NCBI GenBank assembly: GCA_029216955.1
Contig: JANAVB010015626.1
Location: forward strand, 10,001-74,000
Reading direction: 5' to 3'
Length of the DNA: 64,000 bases
From: Iris pallida
Taxonomy: Eukaryota; Streptophyta; Magnoliopsida; Asparagales; Iridaceae
Positions 1-13,007 of this stretch are shown here, in pieces; the first letter of the stretch is position 1, and each line of letters opens with the position of its first letter. Below the pieces are notes generated by a model. It was given only the letters and a program-made list of their open reading frames with translations. It did not search any database and was not told the DNA's origin. A program made the position numbers and the translations under genes.

Positions 1-3000
1 CGCGGGGGTCCCTCTTCAGTAAACTAATCTTCTGAAAGGGTGCACCAGTGACTCCATAATCATCCCACCAGAGATTCCTATCCTGGACTCTGCAGGAGAA
101 TCGATCAATCAGCATCAGACTCCACCGAAGGAATCATGCAACAATCACCAATCAACCCCCTCAGCGGAGGCAGGACCTTATTCTTCGAGTGGGGCCAATG
201 CTATCCACGAACCCACTGCAACCTCTACCATCCAAACTAGATCTGCTGTCAAGCGGAACAAAAACTCCCCCATAATATCCTTAATGCTTAACAACCTATC
301 CTGGAATGTCTGCGGTCTGGCGAACAAACCGACGTTAAGGAGAATTACCAACCTGCGAAAAATCCACAAGATAGACTTTCTCATCATTCTCGAACCCAAA
401 ATCCCCTCCAAAAGATTAAAATCCATCCATCTTCAACTGGGCCTTCCTTTGGCCATAGCTGGCAGACACGATATTTGGATCCTCTGTACTAAAGATGTCA
501 AATTAGGAGTCATCCAGGACTCCCGGCAGGCCCTCTCCTGTTGGTTCGAACACCCAAAGCTTTCGAACCGTGCCATCCTCTTAGCGGTCCATGGCAGCTA
601 CGATATCGCGGAGAGGAAACAACTATGGGAAGACCTCCTTGACATCCATCTTCTCCACACCAACTTCCTCTGGCTTTGCATCGGGGACTTCAATGCGATC
701 ACCTGTAGTACAGAGAAAACAGGTAGCTGTCCCCCCTTCCCCGCCTCGGTCATGCATGACATCAACAAATTCATCTTCAAAGCCCATTTAACCACTCTCC
801 AGTTCACTGGCAATGCATTCACCTGGTGCAACATGCAGGATGGCGACCGTCGTCAATACTCCAGGCTAGACAGGGCCCTCACGAACGCCTTCTAGTACGG
901 AATGGGGATCACCACCAATCTATCCCATCTCAACTCCACAGAATCAGACCACATTCCCCTGTTGGTAGAGATAAAAAACAAGACTAACTCATCCAAAAGG
1001 AACTTCCAATTCCTCGACTTCTGGATTGGGCATCCAAATTTTTTGGGCATCGTAGCAGAAGCTTGGAACCGTGAGGATTCCCCCAACCCCCTTGTTAGGG
1101 TTAGCAACAAGCTAAAAGCTTCCAGAAGAGCCTTGTCCGTCTGGAGCAAGCTAGCCTACGGAGATATCTTTCAAGCCGTCCGCGTCGCCGAGGACGACGT
1201 CACCCGTGCCAAAGCCCTGGTCTTCACGGATCGCTCCTTAGTGGCTAGAAGAGCCCTTAACCTCACCAAGGCTATGCTTAAATTTAGGATCAAAATGGGA
1301 CAGCAAGGGGGACAAAAACTCAATGTACTTTCATGCCTGCGTTAACGGGCGCAGACAGAAGCTTTTGATTCACAGGACTATCGATGACAATGGAAACATC
1401 ATCACCGACCATAAGAGAATCCATGAGCCAGCCACGGATTTCTATTTCAAATATTTCTCCAAAGAGACGGTTCACAAAGATACATCATTACTTGACCAAT
1501 TCCTCCTTCTCATCAACGACACCGACAACGCCCAGTTGAACCACCTTTCCTCAGTTCAGGAAGTTAAAGATGCAGTGTGGACCCTGAACGAGCATAGTGC
1601 GCCAGGGTCGGATGGGTTTTCGGGGGTATTCTTTCGGTCATGCTGGGATATTGTCAAGCACGACATCACCGAAGCGGCGATCGCCTTCTTTGAAGGCGCT
1701 ATATACCCTAAAGCTATCTCTAGCGTCAACCTGATCCTAATCCTAAAAAGATACAACCCGGAGTCCTTCCATGACTTTCGACCCATCAGTCTTTGTAACT
1801 TCACCAACAAGATCAAATCCAAGGTCATCGCGACCAGAATGGCTGATATTCTGCCCAAAATTATCTCGGAGGAGGAATGCGGGTTTGTTCGTGGGAGGAA
1901 CATCTAGGACAATATTATGCTAGCCCAGGAGTTAATTACCTGCATGAAATTCCCGGTGAGGGGAGGCAACATTGCCGTTAAAATCGACATGGAGAAAGCT
2001 TATGACAGACTGGATTGGCAATTCATGATCTGGGTTTTCAGAGCTTTCGGTTTCTCGGAAACTTGGACCAATATCGTCTGGAGATCCATCAGCAACTTCC
2101 GGTTCACTACGGTCATCAATAGCCACGCCTATGGATATTTTAAATCCCACCGCGGGGTGAGATAAGGCAACCCACTATCCTCCACAGTATTCATCATAGC
2201 CGATGACGCTCTGAGTAGGAACCTTAACAATATGGTCAACATCCCCAACTTTCAACACTATCATACATCCAGTGGCTGCCCAATCATCACCCATCTGGCC
2301 TTCGTAGACGACCTACTCATCTTCTCTTCCAGGAAAGAAGGCGCAGTGGCGGTGATTCACAACACCCTGACGAGATACTCTAGATGCTCCGGACAGAAAA
2401 TCAACCATTCCAAGAGCATCATCTACGCCCACCACAACACCAATAGAGACCACGCCAATAACCTATCCCAATTAACGTCCTTCTCAGTTGCCAAGCCTCC
2501 GTTCTACTATCTCGGGTGCCCGTTAGTGTATGGGAAATCCAATACCGGTATATTCGAGGACTTAATCACCAGAATCACAAAAAAACTAGAAGGGTGGTAC
2601 AATGCTACCTTATCCCCATGCGGTAAGATGATCCTCATCAATCACCTGCTATCCTCCATCCCCATACACACCCTAACAGCATGCTCGCCGCCCACTAAGG
2701 TTCTTTCTTCGATCAAACAGATCTTTTATAATTTTTTCTAGGGACATAACAATGGCCAGGACAAACATCACTGGGCTAGCTGGGACTCTATGGCTCACCC
2801 GACTGGCGAGGGAGGATTGGGATTTACCAAACTCACCCACATTGTAAAAGCATTCTCGATGAAGCTGTGGTGGAAACTCTGCACGAGCAATAACTTATGG
2901 TGCAGGTTTTTGAAAGCCAGATACTTCAAACACATCCACCCCTCTATGGCCATTTATAACTGCAGATCATCGGCGGCTTGGCGCCGTATCCTTATCGGTC

Positions 3001-3930
3001 GCAACCTTGCCGAGCCGGCGATGCAACTCCAGCTGGGAGCGGGCGACTCCAACCCATTACTTGAGCGATGGGTTGGAGACAACATGATCCTGAGTCTTAC
3101 GGAGACCCCCAGAGATTGTAGGATCAGAGACTTGTGGAACCCCTCTACGGACGACTGGAACTGGGACCAGTTTCAGCAGTAGTCCATTAACAATACGGCT
3201 GATGACATTCACGCGAGAGGGTTACGCATCAGTGACGAGGATGATGCGTTGAGATGGTCCCTCGAGACGTCGGGGGCTTTCACGGTGAGGTCGGCGAGAT
3301 TATCCATCCAGGGCGCCGGTCTGCCGTTCCTCCCCATCGTATACTTTTGGCACTCATATATCCCCAAGAAGTGGTCCTTCCTCTTATGGAGAGTCATCAG
3401 AAAGAAACTGCCGACAGACGACATCCTTAACACCATCGGGTTTAGCTTAGCGTCTGCCTATTCCTGCTGCCCCGAGCGTCAGACGAAAACAATCGACCAC
3501 ATCTTCTGCCAGGGGACGCTACCAGACAGGACTTGGGGAACCCTTAACCTGCTATTCAGCATCGAGCAGGGCGGTGGTCGCTTCCACGATCTACTGGCTT
3601 CCTGGGCTCTGCCTCCTACGGCTACCAGATCGTCGCAGCGGCTGCTACTTGGGTCATATGGAAGAATTGTAACAAGGCGAGATTCGAAGGTCACCGATAC
3701 TCGGCAGACCAGCTTCTACGGGAAGTTGGCCGCCAATGCCGTAAGCGGAGTACCCTGTGCTCCCACAGTTCGAGAGCATTCTGGTCGGTGCTCCCCCATA
3801 GCCCACGGCTTTTGTTTTTGTTTCTCTGTCACCCCCTTTTTTGTGGTATACCTGTATAGGCTTCAACATTTTGCTCCTTGTATACGGGTTTTGGGTACAG
3901 TTTTTGGCCGCCATTAATAAATAACGGGGG

Positions 3931-3931
<1 letters not shown>
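1..3931 (+). mobile_element. L1-type LINE, copy A (5' part outside window)
   Basis: This is the distal part of a plant L1-like non-LTR retrotransposon. The first base corresponds to base 18310 of the better preserved copy B, so the ORF1 region lies outside the window. It carries a decayed ORF2 with apurinic endonuclease, reverse transcriptase and a C-terminal zf-RVT region. The 3' end (about 3890-3931) runs directly into a (TA)n tract instead of a poly(A) tail. Relative to copy B it lacks about 38 bp near 1296, which shifts the reading frame, and carries about 47 extra bases near 3710-3757. The element is clearly dead. Confidence 0.9.
284..3800 (+). pseudogene. LINE ORF2 pseudogene (endonuclease-RT), copy A
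   Basis: ORF2 of plant L1 elements encodes the nicking endonuclease and the reverse transcriptase for target-primed reverse transcription. The order seen is: endonuclease (about 284-895) beginning LSWNVCGLANK, with the catalytic LEPK and an intact GDFN; RT (about 1560-2500) with GFVRGRNI, the DMEKAYDRLDW block and the FVDD active site near 2300; then a YLGCPL block, WGH-type thumb sequence and a zf-RVT stretch (about 3330-3540) with C and H residues. The frame is broken by stops at about 893, 1905, 2163, 2739 and 3180 and by a frameshift near 1296-1330. The stop after GVR at 2163 is shared with copy B, so the gene was already dead before the duplication. Confidence 0.88.

Positions 3932-3984
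<53 letters not shown>
3932..3984. repeat. (TA)n microsatellite at LINE 3' end
   Basis: An almost pure TA dinucleotide run separates the LINE 3' end from the truncated gypsy LTR. The full-length LTR downstream has the same TA tract at the same internal position (10214-10280). The LINE was therefore probably joined at, or primed from, a TA tract that already belonged to the LTR. Confidence 0.9.
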
Positions 3985-3989
<5 letters not shown>

Positions 3990-4944
3990 ATATGCATATA
4001 TTTATAATAGGATACAACTTAAATAGCTATACATATATACATATATGAGAATGTTTATGTAATATATATGAATAAAATATATTAATGCACACATGTATTT
4101 TAAGGATACCAATGTATGTTATTTCAATGATATATAGGAGATAGGAATATTAGCAATATTGGCAATAAAAGAAGGGAAAATAGTGTGGGTAATCATGAGG
4201 GGCAGCATGTGGATTGGACTGGGTTTAGCTGAGCTGGGATGGGTCAAACGGACATGGTGTAATAAATAAATAAAAAAAGAAGGTATTTATGATCATGGAT
4301 AAATAAGTAGCATGTGGAGGCTCAAACAAATGGTACACAAGTGTCGAGCGGGTAGTAGGCTTCATGTGGACCATGCCCATATTTTGGGTCGACAGGTTTG
4401 GGTAGATGTCGGGTCCTGAAATTAAATTGGAAGTCAAGTCATAATTTATGGCGAATAATTAATTGGCATAAATTGACCCAAAAGTTGTGTGAAGCAAACG
4501 AAGCACAAGATGATGTGTCTGAGTGGGATACGAAGGTCATAGGCGTAGGGTGTCTCGAGTAGATCATGCATGAGGAGTTGGTTTCGAAAAATGACTAGTC
4601 TTGTGCTCCCAGTTTAAAAGTCACGACAACGTGCATTTGATGATCAAAAATAATAGTGGGAAAATTAATTAATGATCAAAATGGTCTAAATTGACCCGAA
4701 GTTGCGCGAAGCGAAAAGAGTACAAGGGAGTAAGTTTGAGTGAGACATTATATACCGAAATGAAGGTAATATTGTCCACTACTAAACCCAAGAAGGAAGT
4801 TTCTAGAGATGGACATCTCTGACGCTGCAAAAATCAAAGGCACGGAAGGGTACATTTAAAGAGAAAATAATCATAATCAAATATTTATTAAAAAATAATA
4901 TTTTTTTAAATTGAAAAGTAAACCCTAAATTCAGTGGGTTTACA
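3985..4944 (-). mobile_element. Truncated 3' LTR (U3 only), minus-strand gypsy derivative, copy A
   Basis: This stretch repeats 10281-11243 with scattered substitutions and small indels. Read on the minus strand it begins TGTAAACCC at 4944. It is preceded by a purine-rich stretch typical of the 3' end of plant Ty3/gypsy interiors. It stops at the TA tract where the LINE starts, so only the first approximately 960 bases (U3 side) of an approximately 3.5-kb LTR remain. The missing R-U5 part is not found on the other side of the LINE. Confidence 0.85.
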
Positions 4945-4984
4945 TCCTACCCAACTTACAAGAATTTTGTCCTCGAAATTTCGG
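4945..4984 (-). other. Polypurine tract / gypsy 3' junction, copy A
   Basis: On the minus strand this reads as a 'cgaggacaaaattcttgtaagttgggtagga'-type sequence just before TGTAAA. It is the familiar junction of plant Ty3/gypsy chromovirus-like interiors with the 3' LTR and sets the element's orientation as minus. Confidence 0.75.
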
Positions 4985-7696
4985 AATATGTAGGGTTGAG
5001 AAGATAGGGGAGATAAGATCAGATTATTGAACGAGGCAAATAATGGAGTTCAACACAAGCATGCAATTCGTATGTCATATTATCGTTATCTACGAAAAAT
5101 ACCTCACGGCTTCAAAACTGTAAGAGGATTGCTAGTTAACACAAGGAAATAAGATAGAATTAAGGATTAAAGTATAATCATGATATGACATAGAATAAGG
5201 AGACAAGGGGGCGACTAGATTTAGAGAATATAATCGTCTAGGTTTAGGTTTGAATCCTTCTCAAGTCCAAAGAAGGTCGCAAAAATGATTCTAGGGTCGA
5301 GGGAAAAAGGACGAGCAACTCGAGATGGGATATAGTCACATTGGTTGGTCACTGGCTAACCCTCTTCGTGTATATACGAATATCACGGTCATAGGAGAAT
5401 AGTTTGCTTGCCTATCAAGTACAAGCCTTGTCTAGAATAGGTAAGAGACGAAACCAGTAATAGTTCAAGGAATATGTTTCGAATACCAATATGGGTTTCA
5501 ACGGCGATTGAATACTCCAAGTAGAATTATCAAGGCAGTCGCGGATGAGACTCTAGGGCAAGTTTAACTATGTCTCCATCCACGTAGTATGATATATGAA
5601 AAGCGAACCAAAGTACAATAGGTTGATCAGACCATCATGCCATGGTTCTGATTAGACAATATGTTAGTGGGAGCGACCCACTAAAATATGTCATGATCAA
5701 GCTTGATAAGAAATAAGCTTGCAAAATTTTATGCTAAGTAGCATTATAAGATAGTCAAAGTATATGTAAGGGACCATGATAAAGGAATTAAATAGTCCAA
5801 GGTTCTTTAAGAGTCAAGTCCTGTTCGAAGTTTGGGCCTAAGCAGTTGTTCAAGTTTTCTTCATTTATGGCTTGGTTGCCTAGATAAGTTAAGGTCCTCT
5901 AATTTTCTAGCCTAAGTGAACTCATCATTACGATTCATAAGGACAAGGAAATTGCTAGGCTGCGAAGTATTCTACCCAACTTACAAGAGTTAAACTAGTA
6001 GTGTGATGGGACCATGGGTCAAGCAACCAAGATAAAGTACAAGGTTAAGCATTTGAGAAATTAAGTAGAACACCATCACATATTGCGTCAAAAGATTTAG
6101 TCAAGTTTGGATCTTTAATTAAAGTCATAAAGTATTTGGTGTCAGGGTAGAGGTTATAGTTTAGTCATTTTCACCAGAAAGTTATGTCAAGAAAATATAG
6201 TACAAAGAGACGTATTTTGGTGGGACATGATATGTCTAAATGAAGGTGGGCTCGTCTAGGTCTTACATATGAAGTTTGTTGGAAGGAAAAGTCTAGTGTT
6301 GTGCTCCAAATATCAAAGTCACGGTAAGGTATGTCAAAATATCTAAATAGAAAGTGGGAATTCATGAGGTGACAATTAATACACAAAAATTAAGGAGAAC
6401 TAGTTAAAGCATGCAATAAAATTAATTAAAAATTTAGTAAAATAATTTAAGAATATAGTAGAGAGAAGATAGGCTCCTAGATGAATACAGTTATGGAACA
6501 ATTAAATCTTTATTCAAATATTACAAACAGTTAGAAGGTCACAATAAAAGATCTAGATTGAGGGGGTCGAGTAAGTCAAGATTGAGATACAGTCTAGTTT
6601 GGTAGATGACTAGCAACACTTATGTATATACTACTATCATGGTCATGAGTAACATGGCATTTAGTATGGAATACTCCTAACTCTTTAGGGTAATCTTGGT
6701 GGCCGAATATTAAAATTGAAAACTCAAGTTTCCTCCAAAAGCTCCTTAATAAATTTATCTAAAATGAACTACTCATATTTCGTATTCACTCCAAGCCGTT
6801 AAATTTAATCATGACCAAACCAAATCCCTTTCCAAGTAAACTTTTATCACGTCACTACTAACCTTTCCAAAATTTAAGTTTCTACTCCAACTTTTAAACT
6901 TAAGAAAATCATGAATCCAAATTTTTTTTATATCACTTCATAACTTTAAAACCCCAAAAAATTTCCCCAATAACCCTCAAGATAATCTTTTAACATATCA
7001 CGAGTAATCTAAAATTTACAGCTCAATATTTTAACGCATTCATCAACCATAAATTCCATTTCTAAGTCATTCAACATAATCACCACTTTTAAATCCCAAG
7101 ATCTAAATAGATTTCTAAATCTTTAATCAAAGGACACGATTTCGAATTTGAAACTTTTCCTCAAGAATTGTTTTCATGCCTTCCAAGTATTTTAACCCAA
7201 AATTTTAATATCTTTTCTTTCACTTAAAGTTTTAAATTTTAATAAACATATTAATCGCAACTCGTAAGATTCAATTTAAATAATTTATACTGCCACTTTT
7301 ACAATCATAATATAATCATCAACCCAAATCCATATACGTTTAAAGATACTAAAACGTTCTTTGGTAATAACCTGCCAACATTAAATCATCCTTTTAGAAA
7401 AATGACCTTATAACTTAGTTAAAGTCTCCGTGTATTCCAATTGCCAATACAATCCTTCTAGCCATGTGGTTGACCAATAAGTATATAGTAGTGTAGTCAT
7501 CTTCTTAACCATGGTTAAGCACAAGATGATAGGGGATGGAGAAAGAGTTCAAGCAAGATGCAAAATCAAGGGAGGCAACGAGATTTCAAAATTTGGAAGT
7601 CGAAGAAGGTGATCAAGTACGTGGATGAGATTCCTAAATTATAATCCTATATTGCAGGCTCACATCGGTACAGTAACATAACCGAAGTGATAAACT

Positions 7697-7715
7697 GACC
7701 TGCATGGGCCACCAC
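7697..7715 (-). other. Conserved 19-nt element beside 5' LTR, copy A
   Basis: The 19 bases gacctgcatgggccaccac lie seven bases inside the 5' LTR edge. The identical 19 bases occur at the same place in the TR-GAG element (50115-50133), whose LTRs are otherwise different. The standard tRNA-iMet primer site TGGTATCAGAGC is absent here. This could be an unusual primer site or a leader signal. Confidence 0.6.
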
Positions 7716-9779
7716 AAAAATATGTAACGTTCCAATCCCAAAATACTTGGGACTAGATACGTATCATGCCAGCTGCATACATATGAAGCATACTCCAATA
7801 TATGGAAACCTTGTATGTATCCATAAGCTGTAAAATGTAGTAATCCAAGACAAACTAAATCGCATCCACAATAAAAAGAATAATAGAATAAAATCAACTT
7901 GAATATTTATGGTACAATCGTTGGGCGGAGACAAAGTCCACTACCAACTATCAAAAGGAGATAAAGTATACAAGAAAATGATCCATGAAAGTATCAAGAT
8001 GAACCAAGAGCGATCATCTTCGAAGAAATGGAGACACCCACAATCTTGGCTAGAACACCTGCAGTAAACCATGAAAGCACACACCAGGAGAGATAACCAG
8101 GTCCTCAGAGGGACGTAGCAAGATACAAGAAGAACATGTCATTATAACTGCATAAGTAAAAAATACTATAAAACTACGACACGATTGGGTCCTTAACCAT
8201 CTATGTGATATGCACTTTAAGGACAACGTTCTACGCAGGGGCTGTAGGATCAGCTGAGTAAATAGAGAATGGTCGTCAATTAGCTCTCATATGAGACACT
8301 ATCGGCCCAGGGCCGTAAGTAGCGCTCATCCGAGTCACTATCGGCCCAAAATGTGTGTAAAAATAAATGTAGCCCATACGATAATAGTTGTCCCCTCCCT
8401 CCAATGATATTTTACATGTACCGTAACCACGACACACCAACACATGTCGCTTCCACGATACTATTTTATAATAGATAATGTCAAGTCTTCTAACATGCAT
8501 CTATTGACAGTTATTCCTACGCATGCGCACGGGTGATCAGCCAACACGCAAGTGACCACTACATGATACTCACAACTCACACACAACTCGTGATACAATC
8601 GTAACAAAGTCAATGACATGCATTCTATTGACGAAAGTCTCCTAACTCTATGTCCACAGCAAGAAGAAAATAATAACAAAGGAATATAGATACAATAAAT
8701 AAAATAAAAATACAACTAAATGTAAGCAGTAAAGATGGCAAGGAATCTTGCCTGAGGTTATTGGCGAAAAAGAAAAGATCCTGAAGCTCGAACCGACAAA
8801 TAAACGGAGCCAAAGAAAGCCAAATCCCGCAGATGACACCGGATGCTGTAACAAACATCACGAACGAGTTTGAAAAAAAATATATACCTAGGAAATGTTT
8901 GTCCAAAAGTCAAATTCTGGAACAGGGGCAAAATTATAATTTTGGGTCAAAACGATATCCGCCATTGGACCCGCTTTGCACCGAAAAGCGTGCCAGAACC
9001 TACGGTCTCTAAAGTCATCAAACTACATGTCTACGGATTTGTTTTTCTGAGATAAACTCAAAGGTATGTCCAATTTTGGATTCCGATAAGTCGTGCACAA
9101 AATGGTCCGCTGGCCAAAACTATGGGACCCGCTTTGCATCGAAAAGCGTGCCAGGGCCCACGTCCTCCAAACCTAGCAAATTTTATATGAAAACATGCTA
9201 GAAAGATGCCACGAGTCTAGTAGTGGTGTCAGAATTGAAATCCGGAGTCCCAGGTTCAAAAATAGAAATTTACAAGTTTGGAATTACGAATTCGAACGGC
9301 CAACTTTGGCGTCAAATTCAACCAGTCTAACGTGTTCACAATGAAACGAAACTTGAAGTATAGGAAGGGGGTCATACCAGCTGTGCATCGGAACTGACAG
9401 CGTGCAAAATAGAGCTACGCGGCGGAGATACGAGTCGACGAAGTTGGCGCTGCAAAACTGTCCAAAATTAGTACCAATTAAATGGTCAACTTGGTGGCCG
9501 GTTTTGATCTATCAAACGATCGAATCAACGGATGAAACTTGACAGAGATGAAGGCTACATACCGAGATTGAGACGGAAGAAACGGTTCGACGATCCAACG
9601 GCCGGATTGTCCGAAAAAATGTACGAAGTTGCTACAACGAAACGAGAATCAGACTTCGTTTTCGCGTGCGCGTCGACAGGATCTCGTACGAAACGCACGA
9701 ATCGACTATTTGGCACGTCGGGGAGGAAGGTGACGTGCCGTAGGAGGTCGCCCGAGGGTTACGATTATATAGGGGGTCG

Positions 9780-10110
9780 CCGGCGGCGGCGGTCGGCGGT
9801 GCGGCGGTGGCCCGCGCGCTGGCTGCTGCTGGTGCAGTGCAGTAATGTGTGCTGCTGCTGCCACACCGCGTGCTGCTGCTGCAGCCTGCTGTGGTCGCCT
9901 GCGGCGTGGTAGCACGTACAGCCCAATGGTGGTAGCGACGGCCAGCGGTGGCCCGGTAGGGCTGCTGAGCGGTGGTTGTGGTAGAGCTATACTGGTGGTG
10001 ATGTTGATGATGGTGATGTTGAGGATGATGAGGATGGTGATGGATAGATGATGGTGATGAAGATGATGAAGATGATGATGATGATGGAGAAGGAGAGGAG
10101 GAGAAGGAGG
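9780..10110. repeat. GC-rich trinucleotide and GAT-repeat stretch in LTR, copy A
   Basis: There is a CGG/GCT-rich block (9780-9910) followed by degenerate GAT/GTGATG repeats (9985-10110) within the R-U5 half of the LTR. The long Ser/His-rich minus-strand frame here is explained by these repeats and I do not call it a gene. The same stretch is at 28080-28400 in copy B. Confidence 0.75.
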
Positions 10111-10213
10111 AGACACGGCCAGCATTGGGAGGGTTGTGCTCGACCATGGGAAGGAGGTGGTCGGCTAGAGAAAGAATGGGTGAGGGAGAGAGAAATAAGG
10201 TTTTATTAATAAG

Positions 10214-10214
10214 T

Positions 10215-10280
<66 letters not shown>
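10214..10280. repeat. (TA)n microsatellite inside LTR, copy A
   Basis: About 65 bases of TA repeat lie between the U3 part and the R-U5 part. On the minus strand it sits just upstream of a pyrimidine-rich leader-like stretch, so it may serve as an extended TATA region. It has grown to about 300 bp in copy B. Confidence 0.85.
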
Positions 10281-10282
<2 letters not shown>

Positions 10283-11243
10283 GATATGCATATATTTATA
10301 ATAGGATACAACTTAGATAGCTATACATATATACATATATGAGAATGTTTATGTAGTATATATAAATAAAATACATTAATGCACACATATATTTTAAGGA
10401 TACCAATGCATGTTACTTCAATAATATATACAAGATAGGAATATTAGCAATATTGGCAATAAAAAAAGGGAAAATAGTGTGGGGGTAATCACGAGGGACA
10501 GCATGAGGATTGGACGGGGTTTAGCTGAGCTGGGTTGGGTCAAACGGATATGGTGTAATAAATAAATAAAAAAAGAAGGTATTTATGATCATGGATAAAT
10601 AAGTAGCATCTGGAGGCTCAAAAAAATGGTACATAAGTGTCGAGCGGGTAGTAGGCTTCATGTGGACCATGCCCATATTTTGGGTCGACAAGTTTGGGTC
10701 GATGTCGGGTCCCAAAATTAAATTAGAATTCAAGTCATAATTTACGGGGAATAATTAATTGGCCTAAATTGACCCAAAAGTTGTGTGAAGCAAACGAAGC
10801 ACAAGATGATGTGTCTGAGTGGGACACGAAGGTCATGGGCGTAGGACGCCTCGAGTAGATCGTGCATAAGGAGTTGGTTTCAAGAAAACGACTAGTCTTG
10901 TGCTCCCAATTTAAAAGTCACGGCAACATGCATTTGAGAATCAAAAATAAAAGTGGGAAAATTAATTAATGATCAAAATGGTCTAAATTTACCCGAAGTT
11001 GTGCGAAACAAAAAGAGTACAAGGGAGCAAGATTGAGTGGGACATTATATACCAAAATAAAGGTAATCTTGCCCACTACAAAACCCAAGAAGGAAGTTTC
11101 TAGAGATGGACATCTCTGACGATCCAAAATCAAAGGCACGGAAGGGTTCATTTAAAGAGAAAATAATCATAATCAAATATTTATTGAAAAATAATATTTT
11201 AAAAAAAAATTGAAAAGTAAACCCTAAATTTAGAGGCTTTACA

Positions 11244-12886
11244 CTCATGCTCCAACAATGTGGCAGAGTAAAATACTTTGCTCATTGGTCTCCAACTAGC
11301 AAAACAACTGGATATTAAATATCTTGAGGTTTACATAGACTCTAAACTGACCGTCAATCAGGTCAGAGGAACGTATGAAGTTCGAAATCAGGATCTTGTC
11401 CCATATCACGAGACAGCAGTTAGAATGGCTACACCATTCAAAGGCTTCTTTATTGAGGATGTACGACGAGCATACAATATAGAAGCTGATACACTAGCTA
11501 ATCTTGCCATAGTATTAGCAATTCCAGTCAGAAGACAGCAGATGGTTGTTGTCACTAACAGAGAATTATTTTGCATCGAGAATAATTCCAACATTGAATT
11601 CAACGATTTAACAGAAATTAATGCCATCAGTGAAGATTGGAGAGCTCCCTTTATTGACTTCGTGGTACATGACATCTTACCTGAAGATCCTAAAGAAGGT
11701 ACAACTATCTGTCGGCGATCGCTCCGATTCTATTGCAATCATATCACCAAGACTCTCTATCGGCGAACGTTTGATGGTTTACTCCTATGTTGTCTAGAAG
11801 GAAACAAAGCAAAATAAATACTACGTGAGGCTCACGATGGTGTTTGTGGAGCACATCAGCCCGGTCCTAAGCTACAAGATCGTATCCGATGTATGGGTTA
11901 CTACTGGCCCACTATGGTATCAGATACTATTGAATATGTAAGAAAATGTCGAGCTTGTCAAATCCATGCAGACTTTATTCATCAACCATCAGAATTTGTC
12001 CATCTGACTGCCGCATCATGGACCTTTGAAGCTTGGGGAATGGATGTCATTGGTCCTATTAACCCACCATCATCTAGTGGACATCGGCTTATACTGGCTA
12101 TAACCAATTACTTCTCGAAGTGGGCTAAAGTTATACCTATGGCCGAAGTTAAGACCAACAGCGTCATCAACTTCATCAAACATCATGTAATATAAAGATT
12201 CGGTGTCCCTCGACGAATCATTCATGATAATGGACCACAGTTCATCAGCCTGAAGTTTACTCGGTTCTGCGACAAAAACATAATCGACAATGCCGCTTCA
12301 ACGGCCTATAATCCTGCAGCTAATGGCTTGGCTGAGACATTCAACAAGATCATCATTAAACTTCTCAAAAATTTCATTTCTATTAACAAACGTAACTGGA
12401 GTAAGAAGCCCGGAGAATGTCTATGGGCTTATCGCACTACCGTGCGCAATCCTACCGGTTGTACACCTTTTTCCTTAGTGTATGGGTGTGAAGCTGTATT
12501 ACTATTAGAAATTTAAATTCTATCCCTGAGAATTGCAATTACCAATGAACTCACGACCGAGAACAATGATCGTCTTTGGCTTCATAAGCTTGAAGCGCTG
12601 GACGAAAAATAGTTACTAGCTCAACAATATATTGAGCTATATCAAGCCCGTATCTCCAAAGCTTTCAACCGAAAGGTCAAAGTACAAGCATTCCAAAATG
12701 GTGAATTAGTCCTTACTATCAGACATCCTGACACATATAAGCAAGGGCAAATTCGAAGAAAAGTGGGAAGGTCCCTATATTGTAAGCAAAGTTTTCTCAA
12801 ACAGAACTTATCAGTTGACCATGATGGACGGTCGAGTGGCTATGCTGCCCATCAATGGCAAATTTCTCAAGAAATACTATGTATGA
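11244..12886 (+). pseudogene. Tat-clade pol pseudogene: RNase H and integrase, copy A
   Basis: This is the 3' part of a Ty3/gypsy pol. A second RNase H-type domain (about 11260-11640) shows YIDSKLTVNQVRGTYEVRNQ and an ADTLAN block; the extra RNase H is a hallmark of the Tat clade. It is followed by an integrase zinc-binding segment (about 11830-11970, ending CRACQ), the DDE core (12030-12480: MDVIGP, HDNGPQF, NGLAETFNK) and a C-terminal domain ending GKFLKKYYV at 12886. Stops shared with copy B are after HHVI (about 12193) and LEI (about 12514), and a shared frameshift lies near 12740. Stops private to copy A are in AEYN (about 11266) and at 11815. Protease, RT and the first RNase H are missing because the window lacks the 5' part. 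Confidence 0.88.
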
Positions 12887-13007
12887 ATACAGAGAGACAT
12901 CATAAAAAAAGTATTTTTAATGCAGAATGTAAATATAACTCCTTTTATTGTATAGCCAAAATAGAAGGAGATACATAAAATCAAGAAGAGGAACGAGGAC
13001 CAGAGCC

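Larger units (their letters stand above)
4945..7722 (-). mobile_element. Non-coding interior of gypsy LARD-like element, copy A
   Basis: About 2.8 kb of AT-rich sequence lies between the two LTRs and shows no gag or pol similarity in any frame. Only short chance ORFs occur. A loosely repeated block (spacing phrase 'gtgggacatgatatgtctaaatgaaggt' at about 6220-6250) resembles parts of the LTR at 4500-4870. I read this as a large non-autonomous retrotransposon derivative that depends on proteins made elsewhere. Confidence 0.7.
7723..11243 (-). mobile_element. 5' LTR of minus-strand gypsy derivative, copy A
   Basis: The LTR spans TGTAACGTTCC at 7723 to TTTACA at 11243, so it is TG...CA on either strand, about 3.5 kb. 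It contains a TA tract (10214-10280), a GAT/CAT and CCG-rich stretch (9780-10110), and two tandem copies of a 'gggacccgctttgca-cgaaaagcgtgccag' block (about 8965-9160). Only its U3 third is repeated at 3985-4944. It is inserted into the RNase H region of the Tat-clade element that resumes at 11244. Confidence 0.82.

Noticed and set aside
3985..4944. Possible solo LTR
   Set aside because: It has the polypurine-type junction on one side and a full-length LTR of the same family 5 kb away in the same orientation, so it is the truncated 3' LTR of that element.
9632..10147. Long minus-strand ORF rich in Ser and His, present in both copies
   Set aside because: It is the translation of GAT/CAT and CCG trinucleotide repeats inside an LTR; overlapping frames give equally long His/Pro-rich ORFs.
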